The notes below the pieces were generated by a model. That model made no database searches. It saw only the letters and a list, made by a program, of their open reading frames with translations, and was not told where the DNA came from. The position numbers and the translations under genes are program-made. A stretch of 64,000 nt of DNA from Panorpa germanica (lineage: Eukaryota; Arthropoda; Insecta; Mecoptera; Panorpidae): assembly GCA_963678705.1 (NCBI GenBank), contig OY783216.1, positions 1,550,001-1,614,000 of the forward strand, read 5' to 3'. Below, in pieces: positions 61,062 through 64,000 of the stretch. Numbering within the stretch: the stretch's first letter is position 1; each line of letters starts with the position of its first letter.

Positions 61062-61675
61062 AATGGGCTTGTGTCCTATGTCTTAATTTCTGTAAAAGTG
61101 TACTATATATTGATAAAATGAGTTACTAGAACCTCAGATGTTTAATTTTTTTTAATAACTCCTTATATGTTAAGAGATAGTAACAATTAAAAAAGTCATT
61201 TTGTCTCTTAATTATTAAAGGGATTCAACGTTGTATACATTCCAAGTGCATGTGATATCACAATCCTTGTGTAAGGTTACCAACCTTACAGCTCATAAAT
61301 ATCTGCTATATGTATTTATATATCAAAATATCAAAAATTATTTACTGCTATTTCAAGGAACAATAAAATTTCAATATTATGTCTGCCTTAGCAGGGTTAA
61401 ATAAAATGAAAACTTATTATTCTTTGATTTGACTATAGAAATTTACCACAGCACTGACCTACTCAACAAATAACTGACGTTAAAATGCATTTCACGTCAT
61501 ACAAATATGGCTGACCATTTCTAGCGCTAAAACTACAATTCAAATTTTTAATGGCTATATCTCCGTCAATATTTAGGTATTTATTAAAATAGACACGTCA
61601 ATACACATTTATTAACATCAATTTCAATCAACAATTGAAAAATCGACCACTAAAAAATGAGGACACAAGCCCATT
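61062..61675. mobile_element. 0.6-kb inverted-end family B, copy 3
   Basis: Perfect 16-bp inverted ends AATGGGCTTGTGTCCT / AGGACACAAGCCCATT; the best preserved copy. No clear target duplication seen, so the superfamily is open. Confidence 0.82.
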
Positions 61676-62118
61676 CGAAAGATTTTAAACAAAACATCGC
61701 AACACAATACCCTTTAATTCCTCCTTGCTACATTCACGTTTTTAATTTGTTTTTCATGTTGGTTGTTTATGTATAATGACAGGAATAATAATATTATTTA
61801 TTCATATAACATATTTTCGTTGTTTTTCTTTTCAACGAATTTTAATTGAAAAATATGTATGATAACAAAAAAACAGCTTTGTAAATATAAACATTTACTT
61901 TTGATATATTTTTACAAAGGGATTCAATTGTTTGTTGGCTTCTCTTTTAGGCTGAAGGAATTTCTTGCCAATGTTTTTTTAGCGGAACATTTGAATATCT
62001 TGTTGGTTTTAGTAGATGTATAAGACTCAAATATTGCGACTCATTTTCTATCCTAAATGTGTGTAGAATTTTAACAGCGAAAAAGAAAAAGAAGTGACTC
62101 CATTAAACATAATGACTT

Positions 62119-62968
62119 CCCAGTAAACATTTTGGAGTAAATTCTACTTAATTTCTATTACATATCATGAGTTTTTTGTCTGGAACGTGTTCGTTTTCTA
62201 TTCAGTCGTTCATAGGAAAGGCCCTTTTTATGAGCTACAGACATTGCAACGACGGTTTACTGCTGAATTAAAAGCGGAGTCGGTTTATGATTTATGACCG
62301 GAGTTATAAACTTGAAACTAGCTGGGGTATAAAACTTAATGGAATTCTACTTTTTAGACTCTGCAAAATATAAATATTTAAATGAAGAAATAAATAGATG
62401 TAATCTTTAGTACGGATCGTGATTTTTTTAATGAATATTATTCATCTTCAACAATACTCGTTATATTAGTTTTTTACATTGTTTTGGTGATTCAAAAATC
62501 CACGATCGGCAGGTCTGCGTTAGGTTTAAAACCTCTGTCTTAGCATCGCTAAATACTATCTTCGTTTATCTACATTCTATTCGGGGATTGAGGGAGATAG
62601 CGTCTGTCTATTACCGTTAAAGAAATATTTGTTGAAAAAGGATAGCATATACTTTAAATATCTGTACTGAACGAAATATTATACAAGTATACAAGTGTAA
62701 CGGTGAAAAATATATTTTACTTGTCTAACGCATCTCGTTTCTCTCTCACTTTGGAATAAATGGTATACTCTCACTTTGGAAAAAAATATATCCATGTGGG
62801 AAAGAAACAGAAATACTTAATGAATGATGTTGGAAAAAGAAAGAATACTAGAAAGAATAACTAACACAAAATCTGTGACAGGTAGAGAACTTGTAAAGCG
62901 TTAGAATAGAATTGTACGAGTGACTCGAACTTCACCAAATAGGACACTTCACCAAATTGTTTACTGGG
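62119..62968. mobile_element. CCCAGTAAAC family, long copy
   Basis: 850 bp, 2-bp duplication TT. Matches the 375-bp inner copy (6937-7311) at both ends, with about 470 bp extra in the middle (about 62307-62785). The extra may be ancestral interior or an insertion. Confidence 0.85.
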
Positions 62969-64000
62969 TTTATTGAATAAATTGTGGCAGAGGAGCGAAT
63001 TGGGAAGGGAGGTGGTTTTTTGTTTACCATAATTTTGTTATAACTAATTTAAACGATTAATATGTGGTATTAATTACACTACCATTTAAACATTTAACTT
63101 CTTTTAACTCTGAATTAACTTCTACCAAATTTAACTGCCCATCAGAAAATGCGGTATCAATCTGCATGGTCGCTCGAATCGAATCGATCCCTTAATTTTA
63201 TTCGAACCTTTTGTACATTATTGAGCATACTTTTGACTATGTTGTATAATTTTATCATGCATCAATATTGAAGCATAAGACGGTAACAAAGCTTTTTCCA
63301 GAAGGTCTTGGGAAAAAGACAATTTGCGGTGTTCACTATAACTCGGCCGGAAATTATTTGAAAATGAAAAACCATTAAAATTTAATTAAATTATAATCAA
63401 ATCTTCCCCCCAACGGCCTCTGATAATTCTTTTTTTCATTTAAAATTTTTTGGCGGCCATCTAAAGTGTAAACTGTTATTTTGCACGAAAAATTCCGGCA
63501 TTTTGTGGGTGGGAAACACCCTTAATGTAAAATTTCTTTTTTATCTAAACGTTGCGGGGAGGTATTTTATATGTAGAAAATGTGTACGAAGTTTGAAATG
63601 AATCGGTCAATTAGTTTTTAAATGGCTGTGAACACGGACTTTGAAAAAGTAGTTTTGAGAAAAACGCGTCAGGACTATAGCAATGAATAAACTGTATACC
63701 TGGTTAACATATAATACGATATAATATACCGGATTAATAAGACAATAACTTCAAGAATATTGCTTAGATCGATTCTACACAATACATTACTTAGAAATAC
63801 AGAAGTTGTAAATAAAAAACATAAATCAAATTTTTAAAGAAAAAAAAAAAGTTTTATTAAATGAAATGAAATCCATTCGTTATTACAGTTCCACCCCGTT
63901 CATAATTCAATAACTCACCCCTCCACAGCGCGGCAGTGTGGTTCAACCCCCATTTACCAGTTGCAGAGTCTACCAGTTCTTCCCTCGAACTAATGCGGCT

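Larger units (their letters stand above)
55725..64000. other. Gene-poor right flank
   Basis: Apart from the listed elements I see no gene. GC-richer patches at 55850-56000 and 59330-59480 give only short ORFs. 63280-63690 reads like an unclassified repeat with no second copy here. The missing NOS1AP PTB exons were looked for on the minus strand and not found. Confidence 0.4.

Noticed and set aside
63930-64000. tRNA or tRNA-derived SINE (GGTTCAACCCC, B-box-like)
   Set aside because: No matching A box or cloverleaf could be built.

Overview
AT-rich animal nuclear DNA, almost certainly an insect. The evidence is spliced genes with GT-AG introns, a type 1 (Drosophila-like, light-sensing) cryptochrome, a laminin gamma chain of LanB2 type, and intergenic DNA packed with small DNA-transposon derivatives and Helitron-like ends. 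Type 1 CRY is not known from Hymenoptera. I cannot name the order with confidence.

Layout. (1) 1-19.6 kb, minus strand: LanB2, the laminin gamma-1 chain, 19 coding exons from the signal peptide into the coiled coil; the 3' end lies off the left edge. Its 7.2-kb intron 6 hosts a complete six-exon gene on the other strand, a ROPN1L-type radial-spoke/sperm-tail protein with a long insect-type tail, and perhaps a tiny secreted-peptide gene. (2) 22.9-31.0 kb, minus strand: a tandem array of three small genes (171, 155 and 156 aa) with the same three-exon plan. Each encodes the start and end of a PARP catalytic domain of the TIPARP/PARP12 type, but lacks the middle that holds the NAD loop. Each has a 5' UTR intron, and upstream of each lies the palindrome GGGAATCCC, a textbook NF-kappaB/Rel site. 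This looks like an immune-inducible family of mini-PARP pseudoenzymes and is the most unusual content here. (3) 33.0-38.1 kb, plus strand: a complete 13-exon cry1 (538 aa), with one GC-AG intron that splits a conserved flavin-chain tryptophan codon. (4) 40.3-50.3 kb, minus strand: the 3' part of a NOS1AP (CAPON) gene, including an alternative first exon that would give an isoform without the PTB domain. (5) 50.3-64 kb: no convincing gene; repeats and unexplained AT-rich DNA.

Repeats. Many can be dated or classed from their ends: a hAT-type element with 8-bp target duplications (two copies), two PIF/Harbinger-type families with TAA duplications, a CCCAGTAAAC-ended family with 2-bp duplications (five copies, one nested in itself and one nested in a Harbinger-type element), a 0.6-kb family with 16-bp inverted ends (three copies), a 2-kb palindrome made of about 145-bp tandem units and ending like a Helitron, a short Helitron, two 3' fragments of one RNase H-bearing LINE family, a mariner remnant, and a 33-nt U2 snRNA fragment flanked by a 14-bp duplication.

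The genes form no operon. The meaningful links are the tandem mini-PARP family, the nested antisense ROPN1L gene in LanB2, and the convergent cry1/NOS1AP pair. Exon borders were read by eye from splice signals, reading frame and remembered family sequences; no search was run.
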